Of a DNA stretch of 47,573 nt, positions 8,490 to 17,318 are shown in pieces. The stretch lies in contig JBECLA010000133.1 in NCBI GenBank assembly GCA_040235565.1, positions 1 to 47,573 of the forward strand, given 5' to 3'. The notes beneath the pieces were generated by a model that saw nothing but the letters and a program-made list of their open reading frames with translations, ran no database searches and was not told where the DNA came from. Both the position numbers and the translations under genes were made by a program. The number at the start of each line of letters is the position of its first letter. Positions within the stretch are counted from its first letter, which is position 1. Origin of the DNA: JAHEIJ01 sp040235565 (GTDB taxonomy: Bacteria; Pseudomonadota; Gammaproteobacteria; UBA6429; Thiohalophilaceae).

Positions 8490-8532
8490 TCAGCCGGGTA
8501 CTTGGCTGATTCGAGCCTTACTATACTCGAAT
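8490..8532. promoter_or_regulatory. Two adjacent inverted repeats in the surE-smr divergent spacer
   Basis: TCAGCC and GGCTGA arms (8490-8495 and 8504-8509) are followed directly by ATTCGAG and CTCGAAT arms (8509-8515 and 8526-8532, spacer 10). Both lie in the divergent promoter region and so could be an operator or leader hairpins for surE. No T-run follows in either direction. Pairing is seen; function is only inferred. Confidence 0.3.
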
Positions 8533-8633
8533 TGCTACCCCCCTCATACTACTGAATCTGAAGTAATTTCCTTTACTCGGCACAGAAAAATACTGCACCA
8601 TGGGGTGTGTTCAATGGCCGCAAGATGGAACGC

Positions 8634-9176
8634 ATGGCGAGCAAAAAACTGACTGACGAAGAACGCGCCCTGTTTCGTGAGGCCGTTGCCGGGACCCGCC
8701 GTCTGGTACCGGAGAACCGTGTCAAACCCCACAAGAAGCGCCTCCCACCTCGTCCCCTGCAACGTGAACAGGACGAACAACAGGTGCTGGTGGACATGTT
8801 ATCCGAACCGCTGGATATGACCGAACTGGAAACCGGGGAAGAACTGCTGTTTACCCGTCTGGGTTTGCAACACAAGACCCTGCGCAAACTGCGGCGCGGC
8901 GAGTTCAGCCTGGAAGCGGAACTGGATTTACACGGCCAGACCAAGATCGAGGCACGCCAGACGCTGGTGCAGTTTCTCCATCGTTGTCGGGATCGCGGCT
9001 TGCGGTGTGTGCGCATTATTCATGGCAAGGGGCACGGCTCGCACCAGAAGCGTCCGGTGCTGAAACAATACGTCAATCATTGGTTGCGCCAGCGCGATGA
9101 GGTGCTGGCCTTCTGCTCGGCCCAGCCGGTGGATGGCGGGACTGGCGCGGTCTACGTGTTACTCAAACGTCACTGA
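8634..9176 (+). CDS. Smr-domain protein (putative endonuclease, YdaL/SmrA-like)
   Basis: The C-terminal Smr (small MutS-related) domain shows the two hallmark motifs: ELDLHGQT near residue 105 and RIIHGKGHGS near residue 130, the HGKG loop being linked to nicking activity in relatives. The N-terminal half is basic and polar, a common adaptor region. E. coli relatives act as endonucleases in DNA or stalled-ribosome mRNA metabolism; the substrate here is unknown. The frame also has a GTG at 8607 and an ATG at 8625; the ATG at 8634 gives the usual family N-terminus and is preferred, without a strong ribosome site. It converges on truD with a 16-base gap. Confidence 0.88.
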   Translation: MASKKLTDEERALFREAVAGTRRLVPENRVKPHKKRLPPRPLQREQDEQQVLVDMLSEPLDMTELETGEELLFTRLGLQHKTLRKLRRGEFSLEAELDLHGQTKIEARQTLVQFLHRCRDRGLRCVRIIHGKGHGSHQKRPVLKQYVNHWLRQRDEVLAFCSAQPVDGGTGAVYVLLKRH

Positions 9177-9192
9177 GTGAGTGGCCCCGAAG

Positions 9193-10215
9193 TCATTCGT
9201 CGGTTTGCACCAGTTCCCGTAACACGGTCGTGGCATAGGCCCCTGGCGGCAAAAAGAAACTCAGTTCAAGGATGCTCGCCGTAGCCTCCAAATCCCAGTG
9301 CAACTCCGCCACCGGCAGCCGCAAGGCCCGCCGTTCCTGTTTCAGACCGGCATGCTCCAGGCCACGACACAACAGTGGATGAGCTTCGGCCAGCTGCCGT
9401 TCCAGTTCTGCCGCCACGCCCCGGGACGGGGCTTCACCTTTCCCCCATAAACAGCCACTGGGATGGATATCAAACTCAGCCAGGCGTTGCGGGATGGCCT
9501 CATCGTTCGCATCCGGAACAAAATAACTGTTGGATCCGGCCAGTACCATCACCTCTCCTGCAACCACCTGGTTCCAGTCACCCCGCGCGACCCGTTGCGA
9601 TAACAACTCATTGAACAGAAAAGAACGGGCGGCCGAGAGGTAGAGGCTGCGTTTGTGGCGATCCCTGATTCGTTTGCCCTGGAACATCGCCTCGGCCTGT
9701 TGCAGATTGGCGCCCGCATGTCCGAAACGTTGTGCGCCGAAATAATTGGGCACGCCCTGCTGGGCAACTTGCTGCAAACGTGTTTCCAGCGCAGCCGGAT
9801 CGCCGTGTAAATCACGAATCACCAGCTTGAACCGATTGCCTTGCAAGGTCCCGCGCCGTAGCTTACGGCGATGCCGCGCATGTTGCAGCACGTGTAGGTT
9901 CTCGCTATTCAGTTTGTCCCAGTCCGGTTCATCCGCGCCGGCCATGCCCAGACTGAACCACTGGCGTGTCACGGCATTGCGGTCTTTCAGGCCGGCATAG
10001 CTCACATTGCGCCTGGGGATAGCGGCGAAGCGGGCCAGTTGATCCGCCAGCCACTGGGTGTTGGTATTGCGCTTCTCGATCTGCAGCAACACATGTTCGC
10101 CCTCACCATCGGGATCAAAGCCCAGCACTTCATCGACAAAGAAATCTTCCGGGCGGCTGCGCACCACACCGGTCACCGGCGGAATGCCATAGGCATAGGC
10201 AAGGGTTGGTAACAC
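9193..10215 (-). CDS. truD: tRNA pseudouridine(13) synthase TruD
   Basis: Makes pseudouridine at position 13 of tRNA-Glu. The catalytic aspartate is D78 in AGLKDRNAVTRQ; PNYFGAQRFG and the TRUD insertion domain follow, with a typical GNRFKLVIRDL segment. Length 340 residues is normal. The start is GTG at 10215, 11 bases after the ispF stop; no ATG exists upstream within reach and the ribosome site is weak. It closes the ftsB-ispD-ispF-truD string, the order known from E. coli and relatives. Confidence 0.95.
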   Translation of the reverse strand: MLPTLAYAYGIPPVTGVVRSRPEDFFVDEVLGFDPDGEGEHVLLQIEKRNTNTQWLADQLARFAAIPRRNVSYAGLKDRNAVTRQWFSLGMAGADEPDWDKLNSENLHVLQHARHRRKLRRGTLQGNRFKLVIRDLHGDPAALETRLQQVAQQGVPNYFGAQRFGHAGANLQQAEAMFQGKRIRDRHKRSLYLSAARSFLFNELLSQRVARGDWNQVVAGEVMVLAGSNSYFVPDANDEAIPQRLAEFDIHPSGCLWGKGEAPSRGVAAELERQLAEAHPLLCRGLEHAGLKQERRALRLPVAELHWDLEATASILELSFFLPPGAYATTVLRELVQTDE

Positions 10216-10226
10216 GGACAGGTGGA

Positions 10227-10703
10227 TTATTCCATGGGGCCAAGCAGGACTACCGCCAGGGAGGCAATTCCTTCACCGCGGCCGGTAAACCCCATGTGCT
10301 CGGTGGTGGTCGCCTTGAGACTGACGTTACCCATGGCTGTCTCGAGATCACCGGCAAGCACTTCCCGCATGGCAGGCAGATGCGGTGCCAGTTTGGGTGC
10401 CTGGGCTATGATGGTGATATCGATATTTTGAATGCGATACTGCTGCTGTTGCATTAACTCCACCACGTGGCGCAACAGAATCCGGCTATCGATCCCTTTA
10501 TAGGTCTCGCTGCTGTCGGGAAAATGCTGTCCGATGTCACCCAGGGCGAGGGCGCCCAGAATTGCATCGCAGAGGGCATGGATCACCACATCGCCATCGG
10601 AATGGGCTTCCATGCCTTTAGCAAACGGAATTTCCACTCCACCCAATACCAGGCGGCCGGTCTCACTGAAGCGATGGGCATCAAACCCCTGACCAATGCG
10701 CAT
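10227..10703 (-). CDS. ispF: 2-C-methyl-D-erythritol 2,4-cyclodiphosphate synthase
   Basis: Fifth step of the MEP isoprenoid pathway, cyclising the CDP-methylerythritol phosphate intermediate. Zinc ligands are D8 and H10 in GFDAHRF and the histidine in SDGDVVIHALCDA; the HFPDSSETYKG and ATTTEHMGFTGRGEGIA motifs are all present. Length 158 residues is normal. It begins two bases after ispD, its metabolic partner, so the two are certainly co-transcribed. Confidence 0.97.
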   Translation of the reverse strand: MRIGQGFDAHRFSETGRLVLGGVEIPFAKGMEAHSDGDVVIHALCDAILGALALGDIGQHFPDSSETYKGIDSRILLRHVVELMQQQQYRIQNIDITIIAQAPKLAPHLPAMREVLAGDLETAMGNVSLKATTTEHMGFTGRGEGIASLAVVLLGPME

Positions 10704-10705
10704 GC

Positions 10706-11431
10706 CTACCTGCCCTGCTGCCGAAGGTAAAACGCCGCCAGCGCCAGGTCCTCGGGCCGGGTCACCTTGATATTATCGGCGTGGCCCTCCACCAGTAACG
10801 GTTCGAAGCCGGCCAGTTCCATCGCCGAAGCTTCATCCGTGACCAGCGCTTCATCCTCGATTGCCTGCTCCAGGGCATGGCGCAATTTGCCATAACGAAA
10901 CATCTGCGGTGTCAGGGCATGCCACAAGCCGTGCCGATCTTCGGTGGCGATCACACGTCGGTTCTCTTCGGCGCGTTTCATGGTATCGCGCACCGGTATT
11001 GCCAGCAGGCCACCGATCTCATCTGTTTTCAGCTCGGCGATCAAATGTGCGATGTCCTCGGCCCGCACACAGGGCCGCGCCGCATCATGTACCAGGATCC
11101 AGTCATCTTCGTTGGCATGTGTCGCCAGTTCCTGCAAGGCATTCAAGACGGAATGACATCGTTCGACTCCCCCCTCGGCAATCCACAAGGGTTTATCCAG
11201 ACAAATTTCCAGTGCGGGCCAGTACTTGTCTGCCGGCGAAATTGCGACGACAACACCTTCGATATGCGTATCCGCCATTAATCGGCTGATGGCGTACTCA
11301 ATCAGGGAGCGTCCGTCAATTTCCAGGTATTGTTTCGGGCGATCCGCCTGCATGCGCTGGCCCACTCCCGCGGCCGGCACCACAGCCCAGAAGTTCAGGG
11401 ACGAGGGACGAGTGACGAGAGACGAGGACAT
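10706..11431 (-). CDS. ispD: 2-C-methyl-D-erythritol 4-phosphate cytidylyltransferase
   Basis: Third step of the MEP pathway, forming CDP-methylerythritol. The nucleotide-binding motif is VVPAAGVGQRM with DRPKQYL following; VHDAARPCV and PVRDTMKR are family motifs. The first dozen or so residues (MSSSLVTRPSSLN) are encoded by a degenerate CTCGTC repeat shared with the ftsB side of the spacer, whereas normal IspD starts only a few residues before the AVVPAAG core. No ribosome binding site is visible before the ATG at 11431 (the sequence there is AT-rich), and no better ATG or GTG exists before the core. The repeat has therefore probably replaced the original start region of this essential gene. 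The core assignment is secure; the true start is not. Confidence 0.93.
   Translation of the reverse strand: MSSSLVTRPSSLNFWAVVPAAGVGQRMQADRPKQYLEIDGRSLIEYAISRLMADTHIEGVVVAISPADKYWPALEICLDKPLWIAEGGVERCHSVLNALQELATHANEDDWILVHDAARPCVRAEDIAHLIAELKTDEIGGLLAIPVRDTMKRAEENRRVIATEDRHGLWHALTPQMFRYGKLRHALEQAIEDEALVTDEASAMELAGFEPLLVEGHADNIKVTRPEDLALAAFYLRQQGR
11397..11428. repeat. GACGAG-type repeat cluster, ispD arm
   Basis: Plus strand shows successive GGGACGAG, GGACGAGTGACGAG and AGACGAGGA words, a degenerate seven-base pattern (GACGAGT/GACGAGG). The same words in opposite orientation occur at 11613-11725. This arm encodes the first residues of ispD on the minus strand. Confidence 0.8.
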
Positions 11432-11612
11432 AAATGTTTATAATGTATTTAATCGTGAATCTTGCAGAAATGGATTTACAGTTTCAATTTAGCCAATATC
11501 GAAAACCCGCTCATGAAAACTTCTGCTAACAAAAATTTCCTTGTGTGTGCGTTACTGCGAAAAGCATGTGAAGAATAAATCGTATAGAAAAAACAAGAAC
11601 CATTAAGTTTTT

Positions 11613-11725
11613 ACTCGTCACTCGTCACACGTCACTCGTCCCTTTTTTATTTGTCACTCGTCCCTTTTTTATTTGTCCCTCGTCCCTTTTTTATTTGTCC
11701 CTCGTCCCTTGTCACTCGTCCCTTG
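11613..11725. repeat. CTCGTC repeat cluster with three tandem 22-bp units, ftsB arm
   Basis: Plus strand begins with ACTCGTCACTCGTCACACGTCACTCGTC-type words, then three near-identical 22-base units (11641-11662, 11663-11684, 11685-11706), each a CCT6ATTTGTC(A/C)CTCGTC pattern; only one position differs between copies. A shortened copy lacking the T-run follows and ends in the last codons of ftsB. The words are the inverse of those at 11397-11428, so the roughly 185 bases between are flanked by inverted repeats. Not CRISPR: there are no spacers. Confidence 0.85.
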
Positions 11726-11996
11726 GTTCCTCTACAACCTGGATGTAAGTCTCCCCTTCCTTGATCATACCCAGATCGTTCCGTGCCCGTTCTTCAATCG
11801 CATCGAGGCCGGTTTTGAGATCCTTCACTTCCGCGGCGAGGGTTTCATTGCGTTCTTTCAGGTGGGTATTTTCCTGCTGTTGCGCCTCTAGCGCGTTTTG
11901 CAAATGCCACACGGTTGCCAGGCTGCCGTCCCCTACCCATAAGTCGTACTGCAATACCAGTAGCAGGACAAGCAGAATGGTAACCAGGATGCGCAT
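11712..11996 (-). CDS. ftsB: Cell division protein FtsB
   Basis: Bitopic divisome protein that forms the FtsQLB complex at midcell. An N-terminal transmembrane helix (residues about 4-17, very Leu/Val-rich) is followed by a coiled coil (about 30-70, with regular L, N and E) and the conserved ERARNDLGMIKEGE motif. Length 94 residues is normal. The final codons (PRDE and TGA stop) are formed by the GGGACGAGTGA repeat word, so the natural C-terminus has been overwritten by the repeat. It starts five bases after eno and is surely co-transcribed with it. Confidence 0.93.
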   Translation of the reverse strand: MRILVTILLVLLLVLQYDLWVGDGSLATVWHLQNALEAQQQENTHLKERNETLAAEVKDLKTGLDAIEERARNDLGMIKEGETYIQVVEEPRDE

Positions 11997-12001
11997 AAAA
12001 A

Positions 12002-13297
12002 CTATTTTAGATTATAAAATGCCTTGCGACCGGGAAAAGCCGCCTTGTCAGCCAGTTCCTCACTGATACGAATCAGTTGATTGTACTTGGCAACCCGATC
12101 CGAGCGGGACATGGAACCGGTTTTAATCTGCCCGACACTGGTGGCCACGGCCAGATCCGCAATCGTGGTATCTTCCGTTTCACCCGAACGATGCGAGATC
12201 ACCGCGGTATAACCGGCCTGTTTGGCCATATCGATCGCGGCCAGGGTTTCCGTCAGGGTCCCGATCTGGTTGACCTTGATCAGGATGGAATTGGCAATGT
12301 GCTTATCAATCCCTTGCTTGAAAATTCGGGTATTGGTGACGAACAGATCATCGCCAACCAGTTGCACTTTCTTGCCCAGCCGTTCAGTAATTTCTTTCCA
12401 GCCGTCCCAGTCGTCTTCCGCCAGTCCATCTTCGATACTGATGATCGGATACTTCTCTACCCAGTCTTCCAGGACATCGATAAACTCGGAGGCAGACAGG
12501 GACTTGTTTTCCGACGCCAGTACATATTTGCCATCCTGGTAGAATTCGCTACTGGCGGCATCAATGGCGATCATGATGTCTTCGCCCGCCTTGTAACCCG
12601 CCTTGTCGATCGCTTCCAGAATGACCTCAATCGCCGCTTCATTGGATGGCAGATCCGGGGCAAAGCCACCTTCATCGCCCACTGCGGTATTCATACCCTT
12701 GTCATGTAATACCTTCTTCAAGGCATGAAACACTTCCGCACCATAACGAATAGCTTCAGCCATCGAAGGCGCACCCACCGGCATGACCATGAATTCCTGC
12801 AAGTCGACACTGTTATCCGCATGGGCGCCCCCATTGATGATATTCATCATCGGTACGGGCATCAGATAATCCTTGTCCTTGCTCAGGTAGGCATACAGCG
12901 GTTTGCCTTCATTGGCCGCTGCCGCACGCGCGCAGGCCATGGAAACGGCCAGCAAGGCATTCGCACCCAGCTTGCTTTTGTTATCGGTACCATCGAGGGC
13001 CAGCATGGTGTTATCGATGTCGGTTTGATCCGCCGCATTTTTGCCCAACAGGGCTTCGCGGATTTCGGTATTGATGTGATTAACCGCCTGGGTCACACCC
13101 TTGCCGCCATAACGCCTGGTATCACCATCCCGCAGTTCAATGGCTTCACGCGCGCCGGTAGAAGCGCCGGAAGGCACCGCAGCGCGTCCGCGCACACCGG
13201 ATTCCAGAATCACATCGGCTTCCACTGTCGGATTACCGCGCGAATCAATTATTTCACGGCCAATAATCGCTTTGATCATGCTACTGCTGTTGGACAT
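12002..13297 (-). CDS. eno: Enolase
   Basis: Glycolytic interconversion of 2-phosphoglycerate and phosphoenolpyruvate; also an RNA degradosome component in relatives. Family motifs include GREIIDSRGNPTVEADV at the N-terminus, GDEGGFAPDL (catalytic acid region), the metal-ligand region SIEDGLAEDDW and the signature SHRSGETEDT near the C-terminus. Length 431 residues is normal. The ATG at 13297 has GGGGTAAC about 12 bases upstream; the next in-frame ATG (13279) would give the more classical N-terminus but lacks a ribosome site. It sits between kdsA and ftsB. Confidence 0.97.
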   Translation of the reverse strand: MSNSSSMIKAIIGREIIDSRGNPTVEADVILESGVRGRAAVPSGASTGAREAIELRDGDTRRYGGKGVTQAVNHINTEIREALLGKNAADQTDIDNTMLALDGTDNKSKLGANALLAVSMACARAAAANEGKPLYAYLSKDKDYLMPVPMMNIINGGAHADNSVDLQEFMVMPVGAPSMAEAIRYGAEVFHALKKVLHDKGMNTAVGDEGGFAPDLPSNEAAIEVILEAIDKAGYKAGEDIMIAIDAASSEFYQDGKYVLASENKSLSASEFIDVLEDWVEKYPIISIEDGLAEDDWDGWKEITERLGKKVQLVGDDLFVTNTRIFKQGIDKHIANSILIKVNQIGTLTETLAAIDMAKQAGYTAVISHRSGETEDTTIADLAVATSVGQIKTGSMSRSDRVAKYNQLIRISEELADKAAFPGRKAFYNLK

Positions 13298-13381
13298 GCG
13301 TTTTGTTACCCCACAAAAAATTTAAAAATTCAAACTAAAAAATGTTATTACAAATTCAGCGCCGACAGTGTTGCAGAAAAA

Positions 13382-14215
13382 TTACAAACCATCCTCGGCA
13401 AACGGCCCGCGTTTTACGGTAGTGTCGATTTCTTTCAACACACTTAACAATTCTTGCATTCGTGGTAACGGCCAGGCATTGGGACCATCGGACAATGCCT
13501 CGGCCGGATTCGGATGCGTCTCCATAAACACGCCGGCCACTCCCGCTGCCACCGCGGCGCGTGCCAGTACCGGCACAAATTCGCGTTGCCCACCGGAACT
13601 GGTGCCCTGGCCACCCGGTTGCTGGACCGAATGGGTGGCATCGAACACGACCGGACAACCGGTTTCACGCATGATGGCCAGACCGCGCATGTCCGAGACC
13701 AGGGTGTTGTAACCGAACGAGGCGCCGCGTTCACACACCATGATTTGTTCGTTGCCGACCTCGCGCGCCTTGGCAACCACGTTCATCATGTCCCAGGGTG
13801 CCTGGAACTGGCCTTTCTTGATGTTGACGGGTTTCCCCTGGCGGGCCACGTTCTGAATAAAATTGGTCTGGCGTACCAGAAATGCCGGCGTCTGCAATAC
13901 ATCCACTACCGCTGCCACATCCGCCAGGGGGGTGTCTTCATGCACATCGGTCAACACCGGCACCCCGATTTGATCCTTGACGGCTTGCAGGATACGCAGG
14001 CCCTCATCCATCCCCGGGCCACGATAACTTTGACTGGAAGTGCGGTTCGCCTTATCGAAGGAGGATTTATAAATAAAGGGAATACCCAGTTGATCGGTCA
14101 TTGCCTTGAGCGCACCGGCTGTATCCAGCGCGAGTTGTTCGCTTTCGATCACACAGGGACCGGCGATCAGAAACAGCGGCCGATCGATGCCGACATCAAA
14201 CCCACACAAGTTCAT
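13382..14215 (-). CDS. kdsA: 3-deoxy-8-phosphooctulonate synthase (KDO-8-phosphate synthase)
   Basis: Condenses PEP with arabinose 5-phosphate to make KDO-8-phosphate for the lipopolysaccharide core, so the organism makes LPS. Motifs include LIAGPCVIES, the KSSFDKANRTS phosphate-binding loop, GLRILQAVK, NIKKGQF and FDATHSVQQPGG. Length 277 residues is normal. The start overlaps the pyrG stop by four bases (ATGA), and eno follows 84 bases downstream, the pyrG-kdsA-eno order common in gammaproteobacteria. The GAYN-type cysteine/asparagine metal position was not analysed. Confidence 0.97.
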   Translation of the reverse strand: MNLCGFDVGIDRPLFLIAGPCVIESEQLALDTAGALKAMTDQLGIPFIYKSSFDKANRTSSQSYRGPGMDEGLRILQAVKDQIGVPVLTDVHEDTPLADVAAVVDVLQTPAFLVRQTNFIQNVARQGKPVNIKKGQFQAPWDMMNVVAKAREVGNEQIMVCERGASFGYNTLVSDMRGLAIMRETGCPVVFDATHSVQQPGGQGTSSGGQREFVPVLARAAVAAGVAGVFMETHPNPAEALSDGPNAWPLPRMQELLSVLKEIDTTVKRGPFAEDGL

Positions 14216-15861
14216 TCGTTTGCAGCCTGCTGAACGTGCTGTTCACCATAGGCGCGGGCCGCGCTGACAAAACCACTGAACAAGGGATGACCATCACGGG
14301 GGGTGGAGGTAAATTCCGGATGGAACTGACAGGCAATAAACCAGGGATGATCCTTGAGTTCGATGACTTCAACCAGGTTGCCGTCCATCGAGGTGCCGAC
14401 GATTTGCAGACCGGCACGCTCAAGGGTGTCGCGATAGTTATTATTGAATTCATAGCGATGTCGGTGGCGCTCGATGATCACATCCTTGCCATACATCTCA
14501 TGCGCACGGGAAGCCGGCGTGAGCTTGCAGGGCTGGCCCCCGAGGCGCATGGAACCACCCAGATCCGAGTCTTCATCGCGCTTCTCAACCCGTCCCTCAC
14601 TGGTGGTCCATTCGGTAATCAGGCCAATGACCGGATGCTTGGCATGCTGTTCAAATTCACTGCTGTGCGCCCCTTCCAGTCCGGCCACATGCCGCGCGTA
14701 TTCAATCACCGCCACCTGCATGCCGAGACAAATCCCCAGATAAGGCACCTTGTTTTCCCGCGCATACTGCACCGCGGCAATCTTGCCTTCCACCCCGCGT
14801 TCCCCGAAACCGCCGGGCACCAGAATCGCATCGACATTGCGCAAACAACCCGTGCCATTGCGTTCGATTTCCTCGGAATCGACATACTGAATGTTGACCC
14901 GCGTGCGGGTATGCATGCCCGCATGAATCAAGGCCTCGGACAGCGATTTATACGCTTCGGTCAGATCCATGTATTTGCCCACCATGGCGATGGTGGTTGC
15001 ACCGCTCGGATTGGCCAGGGCATCGATCACTGCGTGCCATTGCGACAAATCCGCCTTGTTGCACTGTAACTGCAGCTTCTCGACCGTGATGTCATCCAGC
15101 CCTTCTTCGGATAACAGGATTGGCAGTTTGTAGATGCTGTCCACATCCTGGGCCGAAATCACCGCCCGTTCTTCGACGTTGGTAAACAGGGCAATCTTGC
15201 GGCGTTCTTCCGGAGGCACCGGTTGTTCCGCCCGGCACAAGAGTATGTCTGGTTGAATCCCGATCGAACGGAGTTCTTTCACCGAGTGCTGGGTGGGCTT
15301 GGTCTTGATTTCACCGGCGGTGGGAATATAGGGCAGCAGGGTTAAATGAATATACAACACATTGTTGCGCCCTTCTTCCACGCCCATCTGGCGAATGGCT
15401 TCGAGGAAGGGCAGCGATTCGATGTCACCCACGGTACCGCCGATTTCCACCATGGCGACATCCGCTGCATTGGCACCTTCACGAATGCACTGTTTGATTT
15501 CATCCGTCACATGGGGAATCACCTGTACCGTGCCCCCCAGATAATCACCCCGGCGTTCCTTGCTGATCACATTTTCATAAATGCGACCGGTGGTGAAATT
15601 GTTTTTCTGGGTCATCGTGGTGCGTACGAAGCGTTCGTAATGGCCCAGATCGAGATCCGTTTCGGCGCCGTCTTCGGTGACAAACACTTCCCCGTGCTGG
15701 AACGGACTCATGGTCCCCGGATCAACGTTGATGTACGGATCCAGTTTGAGCAGGGTCACCTTGAGGCCTCGCGCTTCCAGGATGGCAGCCAGGGAGGCGG
15801 AGGCGATGCCCTTCCCTAATGAGGACACAACACCACCGGTGATGAATACATATTTCGTCAT
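14212..15861 (-). CDS. pyrG: CTP synthase
   Basis: Glutamine-dependent amination of UTP to CTP. The N-terminal synthetase domain starts with the P-loop GGVVSSLGKGIASASL, and IEIGGTVGDIES-type sequence lies near residue 140. The C-terminal class I glutamine amidotransferase has the nucleophile in YLGICLGMQ (cysteine near residue 380) and the His-Glu pair in FHPEFTS. Length 549 residues is close to E. coli PyrG. It is separated from tilS by about 105 bases in which no terminator is evident. Confidence 0.97.
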   Translation of the reverse strand: MTKYVFITGGVVSSLGKGIASASLAAILEARGLKVTLLKLDPYINVDPGTMSPFQHGEVFVTEDGAETDLDLGHYERFVRTTMTQKNNFTTGRIYENVISKERRGDYLGGTVQVIPHVTDEIKQCIREGANAADVAMVEIGGTVGDIESLPFLEAIRQMGVEEGRNNVLYIHLTLLPYIPTAGEIKTKPTQHSVKELRSIGIQPDILLCRAEQPVPPEERRKIALFTNVEERAVISAQDVDSIYKLPILLSEEGLDDITVEKLQLQCNKADLSQWHAVIDALANPSGATTIAMVGKYMDLTEAYKSLSEALIHAGMHTRTRVNIQYVDSEEIERNGTGCLRNVDAILVPGGFGERGVEGKIAAVQYARENKVPYLGICLGMQVAVIEYARHVAGLEGAHSSEFEQHAKHPVIGLITEWTTSEGRVEKRDEDSDLGGSMRLGGQPCKLTPASRAHEMYGKDVIIERHRHRYEFNNNYRDTLERAGLQIVGTSMDGNLVEVIELKDHPWFIACQFHPEFTSTPRDGHPLFSGFVSAARAYGEQHVQQAANE

Positions 15862-15966
15862 GATTAAGCTAGCTGCCAGTCAGGAACAGGATTGGCGTTA
15901 CAGCAATTTGGCTGCTTGCCTGTGTTGGGAGTCTATTGTCGTGGTTTTTCCTGCCTGTTTCAATGT

Positions 15967-17301
15967 TTAGGTTTGTCTGCTACCCGTGAGCTCAATCTTC
16001 AGACCGGCTTGCTGGTCGGCCACGTGATACGGTTCACAAATGCAATACCCCACCACCGCGGCGATGTCTTCACCCACATACAGCAACGGTACCCGCGGCC
16101 GTTCCCATGGCGGCACACCCCATTCCTGAAACAATTTTTTCAACTCATGTTGATGACCGCGTCCGGCGGGCCGACAGACTTCCCCACCCTGGCGAAAGCG
16201 AACACTGATGCCGGAATTACCTTGTAATTCCATCTGCAGACCTTTACCCCGGGTCGTGACCGCATGCAGTTGCCGACCGTCATCCAGTTCGAGAGTGCCG
16301 GTTAAATCCCAGTGCAACGGCCCCACGAGTGGCTGGGGATCCGCCGCCAGCAAATACAGCAAGCCGGCATATCGTCGCACCTGCCCCCCTGGCCAGGCAA
16401 TACAGGGTTGCGCATCCTCGGCGGCGGGGATCACTTCGTCCAGGATGCGGTGCAGACGTTGCTGATCCGGCAGGGGCAGGTGATTCACGCTGTCGATCCA
16501 GTAACGCAACAGGTTGCGCTGTCGTTCCGGGGTGAGTTGCGTGAGCGGTTCGATACGCAGCGTCTCCGCCCGGGATCCGGCGCAATGTTGCCCGTCTGCC
16601 TCGGCCAACTGGTGCAGCAGTTCCACTGATTCCGCCTGGTGTCCGGCCGCCCTTGCCAGGGTGCTCGCCGCCGAAGGCCAGCGTTGCTGCAACAGCGGCA
16701 TGATCTCCTGGCGTAAAAAATTGCGATCATACTCGGTATCGAAATTGCTCGGATCATCGATCCATGCCAATCCCTCTGCCCCGGCATACTGACACAGCGC
16801 CTCACGAGTAAAGCCAAGCAAGGGACGTCCTAACCACCCGGCTCCCAGCGGTCGCTGGGACGGCATCGCCGCGAGGCCGCGTGGCCCGCTGCCGCGCAGG
16901 AGTTGTAATAACAGGGTTTCAGCCTGGTCATCCCGGTGATGGGCGAGCAACAAGCCGTCTCCCTCCTGCAGCATTTCCGTAAAGATACGATAGCGCGCCT
17001 CGCGGGCCGCGGCCTCGGGACTTTCCCCCTTGCTGCCGCGCGCATCCACGTTGATTTCATACAGGGGAATATCCAGCGCCTCACAGACCCGGTGACAATG
17101 TTCCGCCCATTGCGGCGCCGCTGGGTGCAGATGGTGGTTCACATGCAGGGCACGGACTTCAACCGGTAACTGATCTTGCAGCGCTGCCAGGGCATGCAAC
17201 AGCACCGTGGAATCGCAACCACCACTGTACGCCACCCAGTAACGATGGGCCGGCGGGAGCAGCGCTAACCGGGCCAACAGCTGCGCCGGGGAAAATGGCA
17301 T
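15967..17301 (-). CDS. tilS: tRNA(Ile)-lysidine synthase
   Basis: Modifies C34 of the minor tRNA-Ile to lysidine so it reads AUA; essential. The N-terminal PP-loop SGGCDST (residues 25-31) binds ATP; HVNHHLHP and the AAREARYRIF and HHRDDQAETLLLQLLRG segments are family motifs. The C-terminal TilS substrate-binding domain (from about residue 340) ends with the KKLFQEWGVPPWERPRVPLL motif. Length 444 residues is normal. It begins 17 bases after accA, so it is part of the accA-tilS-pyrG string. Confidence 0.95.
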   Translation of the reverse strand: MPFSPAQLLARLALLPPAHRYWVAYSGGCDSTVLLHALAALQDQLPVEVRALHVNHHLHPAAPQWAEHCHRVCEALDIPLYEINVDARGSKGESPEAAAREARYRIFTEMLQEGDGLLLAHHRDDQAETLLLQLLRGSGPRGLAAMPSQRPLGAGWLGRPLLGFTREALCQYAGAEGLAWIDDPSNFDTEYDRNFLRQEIMPLLQQRWPSAASTLARAAGHQAESVELLHQLAEADGQHCAGSRAETLRIEPLTQLTPERQRNLLRYWIDSVNHLPLPDQQRLHRILDEVIPAAEDAQPCIAWPGGQVRRYAGLLYLLAADPQPLVGPLHWDLTGTLELDDGRQLHAVTTRGKGLQMELQGNSGISVRFRQGGEVCRPAGRGHQHELKKLFQEWGVPPWERPRVPLLYVGEDIAAVVGYCICEPYHVADQQAGLKIELTGSRQT

Positions 17302-17318
17302 GCGGGTCGAGGGTAAAT

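Noticed and set aside
11641..11706. Tandem 22-bp repeats as a CRISPR array
   Set aside because: The units are back to back without spacers, and no cas gene is present.
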